Below are positions 1 to 8,318 of a stretch of DNA of 36,954 nucleotides, in pieces. How positions within the stretch are numbered: position 1 is the stretch's first letter; each line of letters opens with the position of its first letter. Position numbers and translations under genes: made by a program. Source of the stretch: JABCPH02 sp963524305. Lineage in GTDB: Bacteria > Fusobacteriota > Fusobacteriia > Fusobacteriales > Leptotrichiaceae. The stretch spans positions 1-36,954 of the forward strand of contig CAURGH010000017.1 of NCBI GenBank assembly GCA_963524305.1. The letters run 5' to 3'. A model generated the notes under the pieces. That model did no database searches. It was not told the origin of the DNA and worked only from the letters and a program-made list of their open reading frames with translations.

Positions 1-31
1 ATAGTTATTTTACCATATATTATTTAGAGGT

Positions 32-208
32 TTACACAAAAATTTTTACACACCCGATAAAAGCTCTCTCCATCTCCTTACCCACATAAATTCCATAGTT
101 TTTTCGTATCTTGTAAAGCTCGTCCATCGGTAGTTTTTGAGGAAGAATACTCTTGCATGAGGGTATTCTTTTTTCGTTTAGTTTATCAAATTTATCTAAA
201 ATAATCAT
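32..208 (-). pseudogene. Unrecognised 58-codon ORF, probably a gene remnant
   Basis: An open frame starts at ATG 208 and reads into the repeat near 31-52. It looks protein-like (it contains MDELYKIRKNYGIYVGKEME) but I recognise no family. Its start overlaps the stop of the next ORF upstream (205-336) as ATGA, so the two could be coupled genes or one frameshifted gene. The reading frame ends inside a sequence resembling the ends of IS256-type elements (tttacacaaaaatttttaca), which suggests mobile-element debris. There is no clear ribosome site. Confidence 0.25.
143..175 (+). terminator. Possible hairpin plus T-run terminator
   Basis: The arms aagaatac (143-150) and gtattctt (163-170) are perfect 8-base complements around a 12-base loop, followed directly by T residues on the plus strand. 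The shape fits an intrinsic terminator for a plus-strand gene to the left of the window. It lies inside the doubtful minus-strand ORF 32-208, so one of the two calls may be wrong. Confidence 0.3.
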
Positions 209-336
209 TGAATTTGAAAGTTTGGAATAGGATTCTCGGAAAGAAAATTTTCATAGAGGGCAATTTGAGCTTTATATTCGGTGGAAAATGCCTTATCAGT
301 ATGAACTTGCTCCATTGTAATGGATAATTCTTCCAT
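205..336 (-). pseudogene. Unrecognised 43-codon ORF, probably a gene remnant
   Basis: A short open frame beginning MEELSITMEQVHTDK and ending NPIPNFQIQ. Its stop overlaps the ATG of the ORF at 32-208. Composition is protein-like but no domain is visible and no good ribosome site precedes it. It may be the front half of the same broken gene. From 337 to 475 I see nothing else that can be supported. Confidence 0.22.
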
Positions 337-493
337 TTTCTTATCAAATGTTACCTTTTATATTCATCAAGCTGCTAAACGAATTTTATGGCATGCTACC
401 TGATAAAGATAACAGATTACACCATTGTGTAGTACACCTACTTCTAAGTACTTTTTCCTTTCTTTATTTCTAAACTGGAGTATCCCCCAAAAT

Positions 494-1416
494 TTAGACT
501 ATTTTTAAGCAATTTTTTTGTTTCCTTTCTTTATGGCTTTCTTCGTATTCATTTGGACTTATAAATCCTATTTTACTGTGTATTCTGCTATTATTATACC
601 ATATTTCTATATACTCGTACATTCCAGTTCTTAAACTTTCTAAATTTTCAAATTTTTCATTATGTACATATTCTTTTTTCTCAATGTTGCATGGAATGAT
701 TCTATACAGGCATTATCATAAGGATTCCCTTTTCTACTATAAGATATGCTTATGCCTTTTTCTGCACAAAATTTACGATATTCTTTACTCATATACTGGC
801 TACCTCTATCTGTATGTATTTTTTATATATCGCCATTTTTAAGGTGTCCATCACTAATTTTATATCCATAAATTTTCCAACCTTATGTGATATTATTCTT
901 CTGCTGTGCAAATCCATTATACTTGATAAATAGCACCATCCGTCCTTTTTTGTCCAAATATATGTTATATCACTTACCCATTTTTCATTTAATTTTTCTG
1001 TATCAAAATTTCTTTTTAAAATATTTTTTGTTGTTTCTTTTATATCTTCTGATTTGTTATAATTTCTAAATTTTTTATGAATTATTGACTTTATCTGGTT
1101 TTCCTTCATCAATCTTCTAACTCGTTTTATATTTACTTCTAATCCTAATTTTCTTAGCTTTTTATGAATTCTTGCTGCTCCGTAAGTTTTTCTGCTATCT
1201 TGCCATATTGATTTTATTATACCATATAAAATTTCATTTTCTATATCCCTCTGTGTCTTGACCTCTTTAATCCAGTAGTAATAGCTGCTTTTTTTAATGC
1301 CTATTAAATTAATTATTCTTAATTTTGAAACATTAAACTCATTGAATAAAGTCTTTACTAATGTGTACTTGTCAACAGTTCTTATTTTTTCATCAATATG
1401 GCTGATGCTTTTTTTA
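494..1416 (-). pseudogene. IS3-family transposase orfB (DDE integrase), frameshifted
   Basis: Minus-strand frames join into one IS3 OrfB. The N-terminal HTH_21-like part includes SSYYYWIKEV and KTYGAARIHKKLRKLGLEV. The rve domain shows the first Asp in WVSDITYIWTKKDGW, the second in IHTDRGSQY and the Glu in NPYDNACIESFHATL. Two single-base disruptions break it. One lies near 795-830, between the SSIMDLHSRRI block and the IHTDRGSQY block. The other is at the A-run near 677-684, after SFHATLRK. After the second shift the frame runs to the normal end (SHKERKQKNCLKIV) at 494. The frame opens before the orfA stop, so OrfAB was probably made by -1 frameshifting. Confidence 0.85.
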
Positions 1417-1699
1417 ATATGTCAATATCTAATTCCTTTTGTTCCAGCTCTTTTTCTAATTTTTTATTTTTTTCCATTTCTTGTTGCAGTTGCCTTTTTA
1501 AGGCCATGATTTCATTTAAAGCTTCGTTAGCATTGTATTTTTTATCTATGATTCCTTTAAATTCTTTTTCCCATTTTCTGATTGTTACCGTTGCTACCCC
1601 ATATTCATTTTCTAATGATTTTTTTGTTCTTCCTTCTTTCAGCAATTCTAAAATTAACATTTTAAATTCATCTGTGTACCTTTTACTTCTCTTATTCAT
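1382..1699 (-). CDS. IS3-family transposase OrfA (HTH, leucine zipper)
   Basis: A 105-residue protein with the usual OrfA layout: helix-turn-helix in the first 55 residues (YTDEFKMLILELL, GVATVTIRKWEKEFKG) and a charged coiled coil at about 65-95 (LKRQLQQEMEKNKKLEKELE). It binds the inverted repeats as part of the transposase. The ATG at 1699 is preferred over an upstream TTG because AAAGGAA lies about 8 bases before it. A run of seven A (minus strand, 1409-1415) near the 3' end offers an A_AAA_AAA slip site for the -1 shift into orfB. The gene looks intact but is useless with the broken orfB. Confidence 0.8.
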   Translation of the reverse strand: MNKRSKRYTDEFKMLILELLKEGRTKKSLENEYGVATVTIRKWEKEFKGIIDKKYNANEALNEIMALKRQLQQEMEKNKKLEKELEQKELDIDILKKASAILMKK

Positions 1700-1804
1700 A
1701 ATCAAATTCCTTTCCTTAACTATATTTTAACAAATAGAAAACTAGTTTTCTATTTATTTGTCCAAGGTTTTGGGTACACTCCAGTACTATAAATAAAAGA
1801 AAAA

Positions 1805-1836
1805 AGTGCAATTCAGCATAAACACTGATTTGCACT
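1805..1836. repeat. Inverted repeat, 7-base arms
   Basis: agtgcaa (1805-1811) pairs exactly with ttgcact (1830-1836) around an 18-base loop. It lies between the two insertion sequences, next to a longer hairpin (1843-1897). No T-run follows, so a terminator is not indicated. Confidence 0.45.
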
Positions 1837-1842
1837 ATATAT

Positions 1843-1897
1843 CACATTTTTAGCTATTCTAATGGTGCCCACGCATAGTTATTTAGCTAAAAATGTG
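1843..1897. repeat. Perfect 14-base inverted repeat
   Basis: cacatttttagcta (1843-1856) is the exact reverse complement of tagctaaaaatgtg (1884-1897), with a 27-base, relatively GC-rich loop (aatggtgcccacgc). It sits in a gene-free stretch between two insertion sequences. It may be the end of another mobile element, a recombination site or a structured RNA. The rest of 1784-1991 holds no recognisable gene. Confidence 0.55.
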
Positions 1898-1991
1898 TAT
1901 TTGAAAGATAAAAGTTGCCAGTAAGTTGCCAATAAAATTTCAGTTACTTTTTTAAAATTTCTTTTCATAAAATTTCAAATTCTCACCCTAA

Positions 1992-3058
1992 ATTGTAATA
2001 TTAAATGCAACATTTTTCAAATTTCCTCAAATTTAATTTCATGTAAAAATTTTTCAAATGGTGTTGCATAGTTTAAACATTTTCTAGGTCTTGAATTTAT
2101 TAGCATTAAGGTTCTTAGCAAGTCTTCTGTTTCTACTTTTGATATATCGGTCTTCTTTGGTTAAAATTCTCTTAGAAGACCGTTACTATTTTCATTGCAT
2201 CCTCTCTGCCATGAGCAATAAGGATCTGCAAAATAGAAATCTATTCCCATTTCCTCTACTTTTTTCCAGCATGAAAATTCTTTTCCTCTATCTGATGTAA
2301 AAGTTTTAAATGCTTCTTTCGGAATATTTGATGTTAACTGCTTTATTGCTTCCAACATCGAATTTTTACTTCTATCTGGCATTTTTATTGCTACATAAAA
2401 TCTCGTCTTTAACTCCACAAATGTTGCAAAACAAGCTTTGCTCTCTCCTCTTGACGAAACTACGGAATCCAACTCCCAATGTTCAAAAACTTCTTTTTTT
2501 TGACTTCTTCTGGTCTTTCACTAATTGACTTTCCAATATTAAATTTTCCTCTCGTTTCTTTAGTTTTCGCTGTTTTTCCTTTTCTTCTTAAAACATCTAA
2601 AGACACATCAAAAAAATTCTTATACAGCCAGTTGTAAATAGTTTTAAAAGATAATTTTTCTTTTAGTTCTGGTCCTACAATTTGTTCTGGCGACCACCTT
2701 TCACAAAGTTTAGACTCTATCAAATTCTTTAATTCAGAAGTAATTTTGTAATTTCTGCCTTTTTTACATCCTTTATTATTGGCATTTATTTGAGCTTTTT
2801 CAGCACAGTATTCACCTTTAACTCTCTTAATTTCTCGATAAATAGTAGTCTTATCTTTTTCAAGAATTTCAGCAATCCTCGCTATTTTTTAATTTTCTTT
2901 TAGCAAAACTTCTAGTTTATTTCTTTCATTTATGGTAAAATGTTTATAACTCATGATATATTTCCTTTCGTTAATGTTTTTGTGGTTACTAACATTTTAA
3001 CACGAAATTATCATGAGTTCTATTTTATTTTAAAATTTGTTGCATTTTATTATACAAT
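1992..3058 (-). mobile_element. IS30-family insertion sequence, degenerate
   Basis: One broken IS30-type transposase gene is flanked by inverted repeats. The left end is attgtaatattaaatgcaac (from 1992); the reverse complement of the right end is attgtataataaaatgcaac (ending 3058). Size is about 1.07 kb, normal for the family. A further copy of the right-end sequence lies at 3422-3449, outside this element. Confidence 0.8.
2017..2954 (-). pseudogene. IS30-family transposase, three disabling lesions
   Basis: The joined frame starts MSYKHFTINERNKLEVLL (ATG 2954, with GAAAGGAAA upstream) and ends TPFEKFLHEIKFEEI. It shows the N-terminal HTH (ARIAEILEKDKTTIYREIKR) and the IS30 DDE core: WELD with SVVSSRGESKACFAT, TFTSDRGKEF, and the Glu in GCNENSNGLLREF. 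Damage: an in-frame TAA after LLKEN near 2888; a one-base frameshift in the A-run near 2495 (the ERPEEVKKK region); and a TAA replacing Tyr just after LLREF near 2160. The gene is clearly dead. Apart from these the frame is well preserved, so decay looks recent. Confidence 0.87.
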
Positions 3059-3061
3059 CTA

Positions 3062-3282
3062 TCATTCATTGCAGTTACTTAATTTCTTTATTCCGCTAAC
3101 TTCATTTAGAGGAATTGCACTAGCAATAGCGGTTAACATAAAAATAAAACCACAAAATTAAACCTCATTTTGCCCACTTCCATTCTATTCACTGAATTTG
3201 GACTTTGTTTAACTACCAACTCAAACTCTCCTTCTGATAATTCACTCAATATTAGTTTCTCATTGGAACATTCAAAAGTCCT
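3062..3282 (-). other. Possible relic of a small secreted-protein gene
   Basis: Two adjoining minus-strand frames are open. 3282-3133 encodes a stretch containing SELSEGEFELVVKQSPNSVN and then MRFNFVVLFLC before a stop. 3139-3062 encodes MLTAIASAIPLNEVSG. Joined by one frameshift, the hydrophobic run plus AIASA would make a plausible signal peptide. It ends at the edge of the IS30 element. I recognise no family. From 3283 to 3511 I see only an 18-base repeat and an IS end copy (separate entry). Confidence 0.18.
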
Positions 3283-3390
3283 TCAAAGTCTATATTTTAA
3301 AGGGTTTATAATTTAATTTGTTACCAGTACACTTATTTTAATTAAAGATATTCAATTTGTTTATCTTGATAAAAAAATATTTATTATATC

Positions 3391-3449
3391 ATTTCAGTTA
3401 CTTTTTTACGATAATTTTTTGATTTGTTGCAATATATTATACAATCTAT
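3391..3449. repeat. Stray IS30-type terminal sequence plus 18-base direct repeat
   Basis: 3422-3449 (atttgttgcaatatattata, then caatctat) matches the right end of the IS30 element at 3035-3062 with two mismatches, including four bases beyond the inverted repeat. Just before it, 3391-3408 (atttcagttactttttta) is identical to 1937-1954 left of the element. The pair looks like the residue of another related insertion or of a rearrangement. Confidence 0.5.
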
Positions 3450-3511
3450 ATTTAAAAAAAATTAAATATTTATTGATCTAAACTGGGATGATTCCTTTTA
3501 ATTTTTCTAAT

Positions 3512-4318
3512 TTATCTATATTCAAAATCCATCGGATTAACTGAGTTTCCATCTTTTAAAACTTCAAAATGAAGATGGGAACCTGTACTTACTCCCGTAC
3601 TTCCTACCTCTCCTATTTTATCTCCCATTTTTACGTTATTTCCTACAGCTGTGTTTATTTTATTTAAATGAGCGTATCTCACAGTTAATCCATCTCTTCT
3701 TCTCACTTCAATGAAATTACCATATCCTCCATTCCTTCCAGCATAAGTTACTGTTCCATCTACTGACGACATTACGGCAGCTCCTGTTACCGCTTTAATA
3801 TCAATTCCATTATGAATTTTTTCTTTATTTGATATAGGATGTACTCTTTTTCCATATTTACTTGTTATTTCAGTTGATAATACAGGCCAAAAGAGTTCAT
3901 TTGTATTTTCTGAAATATAATTATTATTACTTTCATAATTTGGTGTAATTTCTTGTTTGGAAATATTTAATTTATTCACAGAATAATTTTTGTTGTTGTC
4001 ATTTTTATTTGTTAATATTTTGGGGGTATTTTGAGAGATATTATAATGATAATGTTCCATAGTTTCCCCTTTTATCTCTTCTTGTGCTTGTGAATTTGTA
4101 TCCATTATTATTAATGTTTCTAAACTTTCATTTTGAGAAGAAATATTTATTTTTACATTATTTTTTTCTTCTCTATTCTTTAAAATTTTCTCTATTTCCA
4201 AAATCTTTTTATCATCCTCATCTTCGTATTCATTTTGACTAATTTTTCCTATGAATAGTACAAATAAAATTAAAATAATAGAATATCCTGCAATTTTTAA
4301 AACATTATTTCTTTTCAT
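3512..4318 (-). CDS. Membrane-anchored M23 (LytM-type) peptidoglycan endopeptidase
   Basis: 268 residues. One N-terminal membrane segment (about 8-24) is followed by a low-complexity linker rich in Asn, Lys and Glu (25-140), then a complete M23 domain (142-268). The zinc and catalytic residues are present: H169 and D173 (HNGID), H217 (YAHL), and H248 and H250 (HLHFEV). It should cut peptide crossbridges from the periplasmic side of the inner membrane. The start overlaps the end of the HlyD-like gene by 14 bases, so the pair is translationally coupled. AAGG lies upstream of the ATG. In this locus it could open the wall for a secretion apparatus (inference), though a house-keeping cell-wall role is possible. 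It is the last gene of the long minus-strand run. Confidence 0.88.
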   Translation of the reverse strand: MKRNNVLKIAGYSIILILFVLFIGKISQNEYEDEDDKKILEIEKILKNREEKNNVKINISSQNESLETLIIMDTNSQAQEEIKGETMEHYHYNISQNTPKILTNKNDNNKNYSVNKLNISKQEITPNYESNNNYISENTNELFWPVLSTEITSKYGKRVHPISNKEKIHNGIDIKAVTGAAVMSSVDGTVTYAGRNGGYGNFIEVRRRDGLTVRYAHLNKINTAVGNNVKMGDKIGEVGSTGVSTGSHLHFEVLKDGNSVNPMDFEYR

Positions 4319-5492
4319 TTCTTTTCAACCTTATTATCTCAGCTTCATTTTTCTCTATATCTTTTTTCTTTTGTTCATTTTCCCTTTGTAATTTTTCAAG
4401 TTCTCTTTCTCTATTTTCTTTTATTTCCTTGTAATCTATTCTTTTTACAATTACATTATTTTTTATTTTATCATTAGGATTTACTACTATTTCCATTCCC
4501 TCTTTTATATTTTCACCAGAAATTTCTATTTTCTCTCCATTATTCATACCAACTAGAACTTCTTTTTCAGTAACTTTATTATTTTTATCTATCAGGTAAA
4601 TATAATATTTATCAGTTTTTCCGTTTCTAGATTTTCGTTTAACTACAGCATTTACTGGTACAGTTATTACATTTTCCTTCTTCTGATGAATCAGTCTTAT
4701 ATTTACTTCCTGATTTAAACTTAAATTTTTAAAGTCTGAAGTTAAAAACTCCAGTGTTTTCAAGTTTTCTATACCTGTATCATTTATTTTATACAAAATA
4801 GCTTCATAAGAATTATTATTGTTTATTACACTAATACTTGCTGTATTTCCTACATTAACATATTGTAATTGACTTTCTCTAACAGGATCACTGACAATCT
4901 TTACGTCCTGCTCTTTTGCAAGGACTATCACTGGAGTTAATGAATCAGCATATTGTCCCTTCAAGGCATTTATTTTTACAATATAGCCATCAATTGGACT
5001 TATTATAGCTCTTCGCACTAATCCGCTTTCATTGTTTAATTTTATCAATTCTCCTTCCAATGCTTTAATTTCTCCAGTAAGGTTATTTATATCATTTGTA
5101 GTGTCCGCTCCTTCACCATATTGATTTTTCAAAAATCTTAGTTGTGAATTTTTGACAGCCAGATTTTGCTTGAGTTCCTGCATTTTTGAATTTAAATCTC
5201 TTTCTTTGTAATCACTAAATTTAATTAAAATATCCCCCTTTTTTATCCTAGCACCTTCCTTAAAAAAAACATCATCAACTTGCAGCTGAACATCAAGTCC
5301 TATGGACAAAAAATCTTTAGCTTCAACTTTACCTTTCATTTTCGTAAATATCTCTAAAGTTTCTCTTTTAGTAGTATCTACCATATATTTTTCATTTATT
5401 CTTGGAGTACACATTCCAACCATCAATAAAATTACAAAAATTAAAATACAAGGTAATAACCAGATTATATTATCTTTCTTATTTATTATCAA
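4305..5492 (-). CDS. HlyD-family membrane fusion / periplasmic adaptor protein
   Basis: 395 residues with one N-terminal membrane helix (about 8-27). Split lipoyl (barrel-sandwich) halves, about 50-85 (VFFKEGARIKKGDILIKF) and 165-200 (ISPIDGYIVKINALKGQY), flank a coiled-coil hairpin at 88-150. Beta-barrel and membrane-proximal parts reach about residue 345, and a charged coiled coil forms the C-terminus (360-395). The TTG start is chosen because AAGGAG lies 7 bases upstream and no better in-frame start exists. Such adaptors bridge an inner-membrane pump to the outer membrane; here no ABC transporter or TolC gene is beside it, and the partner is a coupled M23 peptidase. The unusual C-terminal helix and context suggest an envelope-spanning structural role (inference). 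Confidence 0.8.
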   Translation of the reverse strand: MIINKKDNIIWLLPCILIFVILLMVGMCTPRINEKYMVDTTKRETLEIFTKMKGKVEAKDFLSIGLDVQLQVDDVFFKEGARIKKGDILIKFSDYKERDLNSKMQELKQNLAVKNSQLRFLKNQYGEGADTTNDINNLTGEIKALEGELIKLNNESGLVRRAIISPIDGYIVKINALKGQYADSLTPVIVLAKEQDVKIVSDPVRESQLQYVNVGNTASISVINNNNSYEAILYKINDTGIENLKTLEFLTSDFKNLSLNQEVNIRLIHQKKENVITVPVNAVVKRKSRNGKTDKYYIYLIDKNNKVTEKEVLVGMNNGEKIEISGENIKEGMEIVVNPNDKIKNNVIVKRIDYKEIKENRERELEKLQRENEQKKKDIEKNEAEIIRLKRNEKK

Positions 5493-5599
5493 AGTCTTCT
5501 CCTTTTTTATATTTAATCATTATTTCAAAAGTATAAATTTTTTGAATTTTACCCCCTCTTTTTAAATTTTGCTTATTTTCTATTTACAAAATAACAGTA

Positions 5600-8233
5600 C
5601 TAATGCTCCCCATCAAAATATGAAATTTCATTAAGATTATCTTCATAAGGGAAATATTGCTTTTTCCCTAAATATAGCTGATCTCCATGTCTTTGAACCG
5701 GAACTACATAAAATCCCCAATTGTTCATATCAGTATATACGAAAAATCTTACCACATTGTTTTCAATATTATCTGTTTCGTTCTGAGTGAATATTCCTGC
5801 ATAACTTGGCAATATTTCTTCCGCATCCTTTTCTTCATATTCATCAACATTTTTATAAATCACCTCTTTTTTCAGCTCGTCTTCTGCATTGTGAACATAT
5901 AATTTTAACTCCATTGCGGAACTGGACTTATCTATATGACTTACAAGTATATTGGCTTTTCTTGAAGTTTTAAGCATTTCAACTTTTTCTCCATCATATC
6001 TTTCGGCATATACAGAATACGGTACTAACGGCACTTCATTTTCTATATTTACATCCATATGTCCAAATCTCTTATAATCCAAGTACTTTATTGCTCCGTC
6101 AAGACAATTTAACTTTAATTCATAATCATCCCTGTGACTAAGTTCCTTATACTCTATCATTTTTCCAGGCACAAATTCCTTTAGAACTTCCTGAAATGTA
6201 CTTATTTTTGTAGATTGTCCACTTAACTTGATTAATGAATATTCAAATAGCATACCTTCCTTGTAATAGGTATTCAAGAATTTTCTAAGCATTGAATAAA
6301 TATCCGATTTTAATATTTTTTCTATTTCCTTTATAGTAAAAATTTCATCAGGAAATTTATTTATTGTTTTAAATTTATCATTTTCCATCATATGAATATT
6401 CCAGGTTTTCAATTCTGTTATATGCAGATCCTTTTCTCTTTCCATAATTTTAGGAATATCAAATCTTGTTCTTAGCCTTCCATCGGATGTAAAAAATTCT
6501 TTTTTCATATTTTCGGCAGCTTCCCATAACATATAAAAGTTATTCTTTATTTTTCTATATGATTCACTCATTTTATTTTCAAATTTTGAATATTTTGTAG
6601 GAATTATTTTTTCACTTTTTTCATATTCCCTGTCTAAATTTTCAAATATTTTTTCTATTCCATATTCATCTATAACTTTATAAATCATATCATTATCATA
6701 TGGGATTAAGTCATTAACCGATATTTCATTATTTTCTGAATATTTTTCCGCAAGTACAACTTTCAAATACTGCATTAATCGGTATGTCAAATTATTTCCC
6801 CCAAAATTCTCATCCCCATTTTCAAAACTTGTCTTTATATCAAGTTTATACGAAATTTTTCCATTGTCAATCACATATTTACAAGCCGCAAGATCTGTTG
6901 TTCCTCCTCCACAGTCTATAATTAAAGCGCTGTATTCTTCCCCTTGTATATATCTTCTTTTTTTTATCTGATTCTCTATTGTATTGTATAGCACAGCTAT
7001 CGCTTCATCCATAGCATTGTCCGTTATTATTTCATACTCATATTTCTTGCCAGTTACTTTTCCATCCTTATCTTTCACATCAATAGAAAATATTTCCTGA
7101 AACATATTCAAAAACTGCTCCTTCAGTCTTACTGGACTGGAAGCATGTATTTTTTTAAATTTACACTTGAACATATATTCGGCTCTTCTTACAATGTATT
7201 TCAAATATGCCTTTATAATTTCTTTTCTTTCCACAAATCTTATATTCCCAAATTCATCATTTATTTTCTCCACTTCATCATGATCATGCACCCATTTCTT
7301 TAATCCGTAAAAAAGAGAACCGTTCACAATGTAATCATTCATTTCAAGTTTTTTTACTACATCATAGCCAAAAGAATACTTTATATTATTCTCATCACTA
7401 CAATCATCGACATAGGCTATTGTCGGCAATATTTCCCTGTATCTTCTTTCTCCGTCATTAAATTTTACATAGTTTATTTCGTTTATTTTTATATTTCCAT
7501 TCAATATATCATTTGTCGGCAAATCCCTTACATAATTGGTATCTAGGTATGCTCCTAGTGCAGTATTAGATGTTCCAAAATCTATACATAAAACTGTACT
7601 TGTTTCCTCCAGTTCCCTTACTTCAAAATTTTCAATATCAACTTTATAATAATTTAATTTGTACGGATACGTTGGCAAAGCATCATCTTTTTTTGTATTA
7701 TAAAATTTATAGATATATTTCAGATCATCTGACTTAAAGAATAAAAATGAAAATTTATTATTTCTTAACTTTTCTACCCTTAAAAACTCTGTCTTGCACG
7801 TCAAATAGTATTCATCATTTTTTTCAAGATCCTTCTCAAGATTAAATATTCCACAAACATAATTATTTGCATTTACCAAAAATACATTTGCATTCCCAAT
7901 TTTGTCAGGAATAATTATCTTATAGTTATCTTCCCTTGTTAAATTCAAATCCTTATACAAAATTATCTTGTGCGGTATCTTTATCTCATTTTCGTGGTGA
8001 ATCCTAACACTTAACTTGTCATCAAACAGAGCTTGAACCATAGGAAGCCCATTTTCATTATATTTATTAATACTGTAATCTGGCCTTGCCCCTCTAAATT
8101 TTAACAGAATATTTATCAGTTCCTCCCTGGTAGGATTCTCCAAATATATATCCACAAGTTTTTCCTCTACTGCAATCTGGTACATCTCGTTATACGACTT
8201 TCTTCTCAATTCGTCTTCATAAAATAATCTCAT
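5600..8233 (-). CDS. Hsp70/actin-like ATPase with an N-terminal extension
   Basis: 877 residues. The actin-fold ATPase motifs are clear: phosphate-1 at about 215-227 (CIDFGTSNTALG), phosphate-2 at about 437-451 (LIIDCGGGTTDLAAC) and the adenosine motif at about 668-676 (IKLSGQSTK). Unlike DnaK, about 210 residues come before the ATPase. They begin with a short helix-strand-helix (15-48, NEMYQIAVEEKLVDIYLENP then TREELINILLKFRG) that resembles a SAP-like fold, then a beta-rich part. The C-terminal 190 residues do not look like a DnaK substrate-binding domain. GAAAGG precedes the ATG. It follows the last gene of module A. It may be a dedicated chaperone or assembly ATPase for the spike/effector system (inference); the actin-like fold itself is secure. 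Confidence 0.85.
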   Translation of the reverse strand: MRLFYEDELRRKSYNEMYQIAVEEKLVDIYLENPTREELINILLKFRGARPDYSINKYNENGLPMVQALFDDKLSVRIHHENEIKIPHKIILYKDLNLTREDNYKIIIPDKIGNANVFLVNANNYVCGIFNLEKDLEKNDEYYLTCKTEFLRVEKLRNNKFSFLFFKSDDLKYIYKFYNTKKDDALPTYPYKLNYYKVDIENFEVRELEETSTVLCIDFGTSNTALGAYLDTNYVRDLPTNDILNGNIKINEINYVKFNDGERRYREILPTIAYVDDCSDENNIKYSFGYDVVKKLEMNDYIVNGSLFYGLKKWVHDHDEVEKINDEFGNIRFVERKEIIKAYLKYIVRRAEYMFKCKFKKIHASSPVRLKEQFLNMFQEIFSIDVKDKDGKVTGKKYEYEIITDNAMDEAIAVLYNTIENQIKKRRYIQGEEYSALIIDCGGGTTDLAACKYVIDNGKISYKLDIKTSFENGDENFGGNNLTYRLMQYLKVVLAEKYSENNEISVNDLIPYDNDMIYKVIDEYGIEKIFENLDREYEKSEKIIPTKYSKFENKMSESYRKIKNNFYMLWEAAENMKKEFFTSDGRLRTRFDIPKIMEREKDLHITELKTWNIHMMENDKFKTINKFPDEIFTIKEIEKILKSDIYSMLRKFLNTYYKEGMLFEYSLIKLSGQSTKISTFQEVLKEFVPGKMIEYKELSHRDDYELKLNCLDGAIKYLDYKRFGHMDVNIENEVPLVPYSVYAERYDGEKVEMLKTSRKANILVSHIDKSSSAMELKLYVHNAEDELKKEVIYKNVDEYEEKDAEEILPSYAGIFTQNETDNIENNVVRFFVYTDMNNWGFYVVPVQRHGDQLYLGKKQYFPYEDNLNEISYFDGEH

Positions 8234-8318
8234 TTTTATTTTTTCCTTTCTTCATCAATTCAGTTTTTATAACAAAATTTTCCTCATTCTATCATCAACC
8301 TCTTAATTTAAATTAAAA

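Larger units (their letters stand above)
476..1783 (-). mobile_element. IS3-family (IS150-like) insertion sequence, degenerate
   Basis: The element is about 1.3 kb, bounded by inverted repeats that start TGGAGT (476, tggagtatcccccaaaat) and end ACTCCA (1783; reverse complement tggagtgtacccaaaacc). It carries the two overlapping frames typical of IS3 elements: orfA (HTH) and orfB (DDE integrase). I see no clear target-site duplication: the three bases outside are aac on the left and gta on the right. orfB has two frameshifts, so the element should not move by itself. Confidence 0.85.

Noticed and set aside
887..1730. Plus-strand open frames of 60-110 codons over the IS3 element
   Set aside because: They are opposite-strand shadows of the transposase genes, with Leu/Phe/Ser-rich low-complexity translation.
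476..1783. Target-site duplication of the IS3 element
   Set aside because: The flanking three bases are aac and gta; no duplication can be shown.
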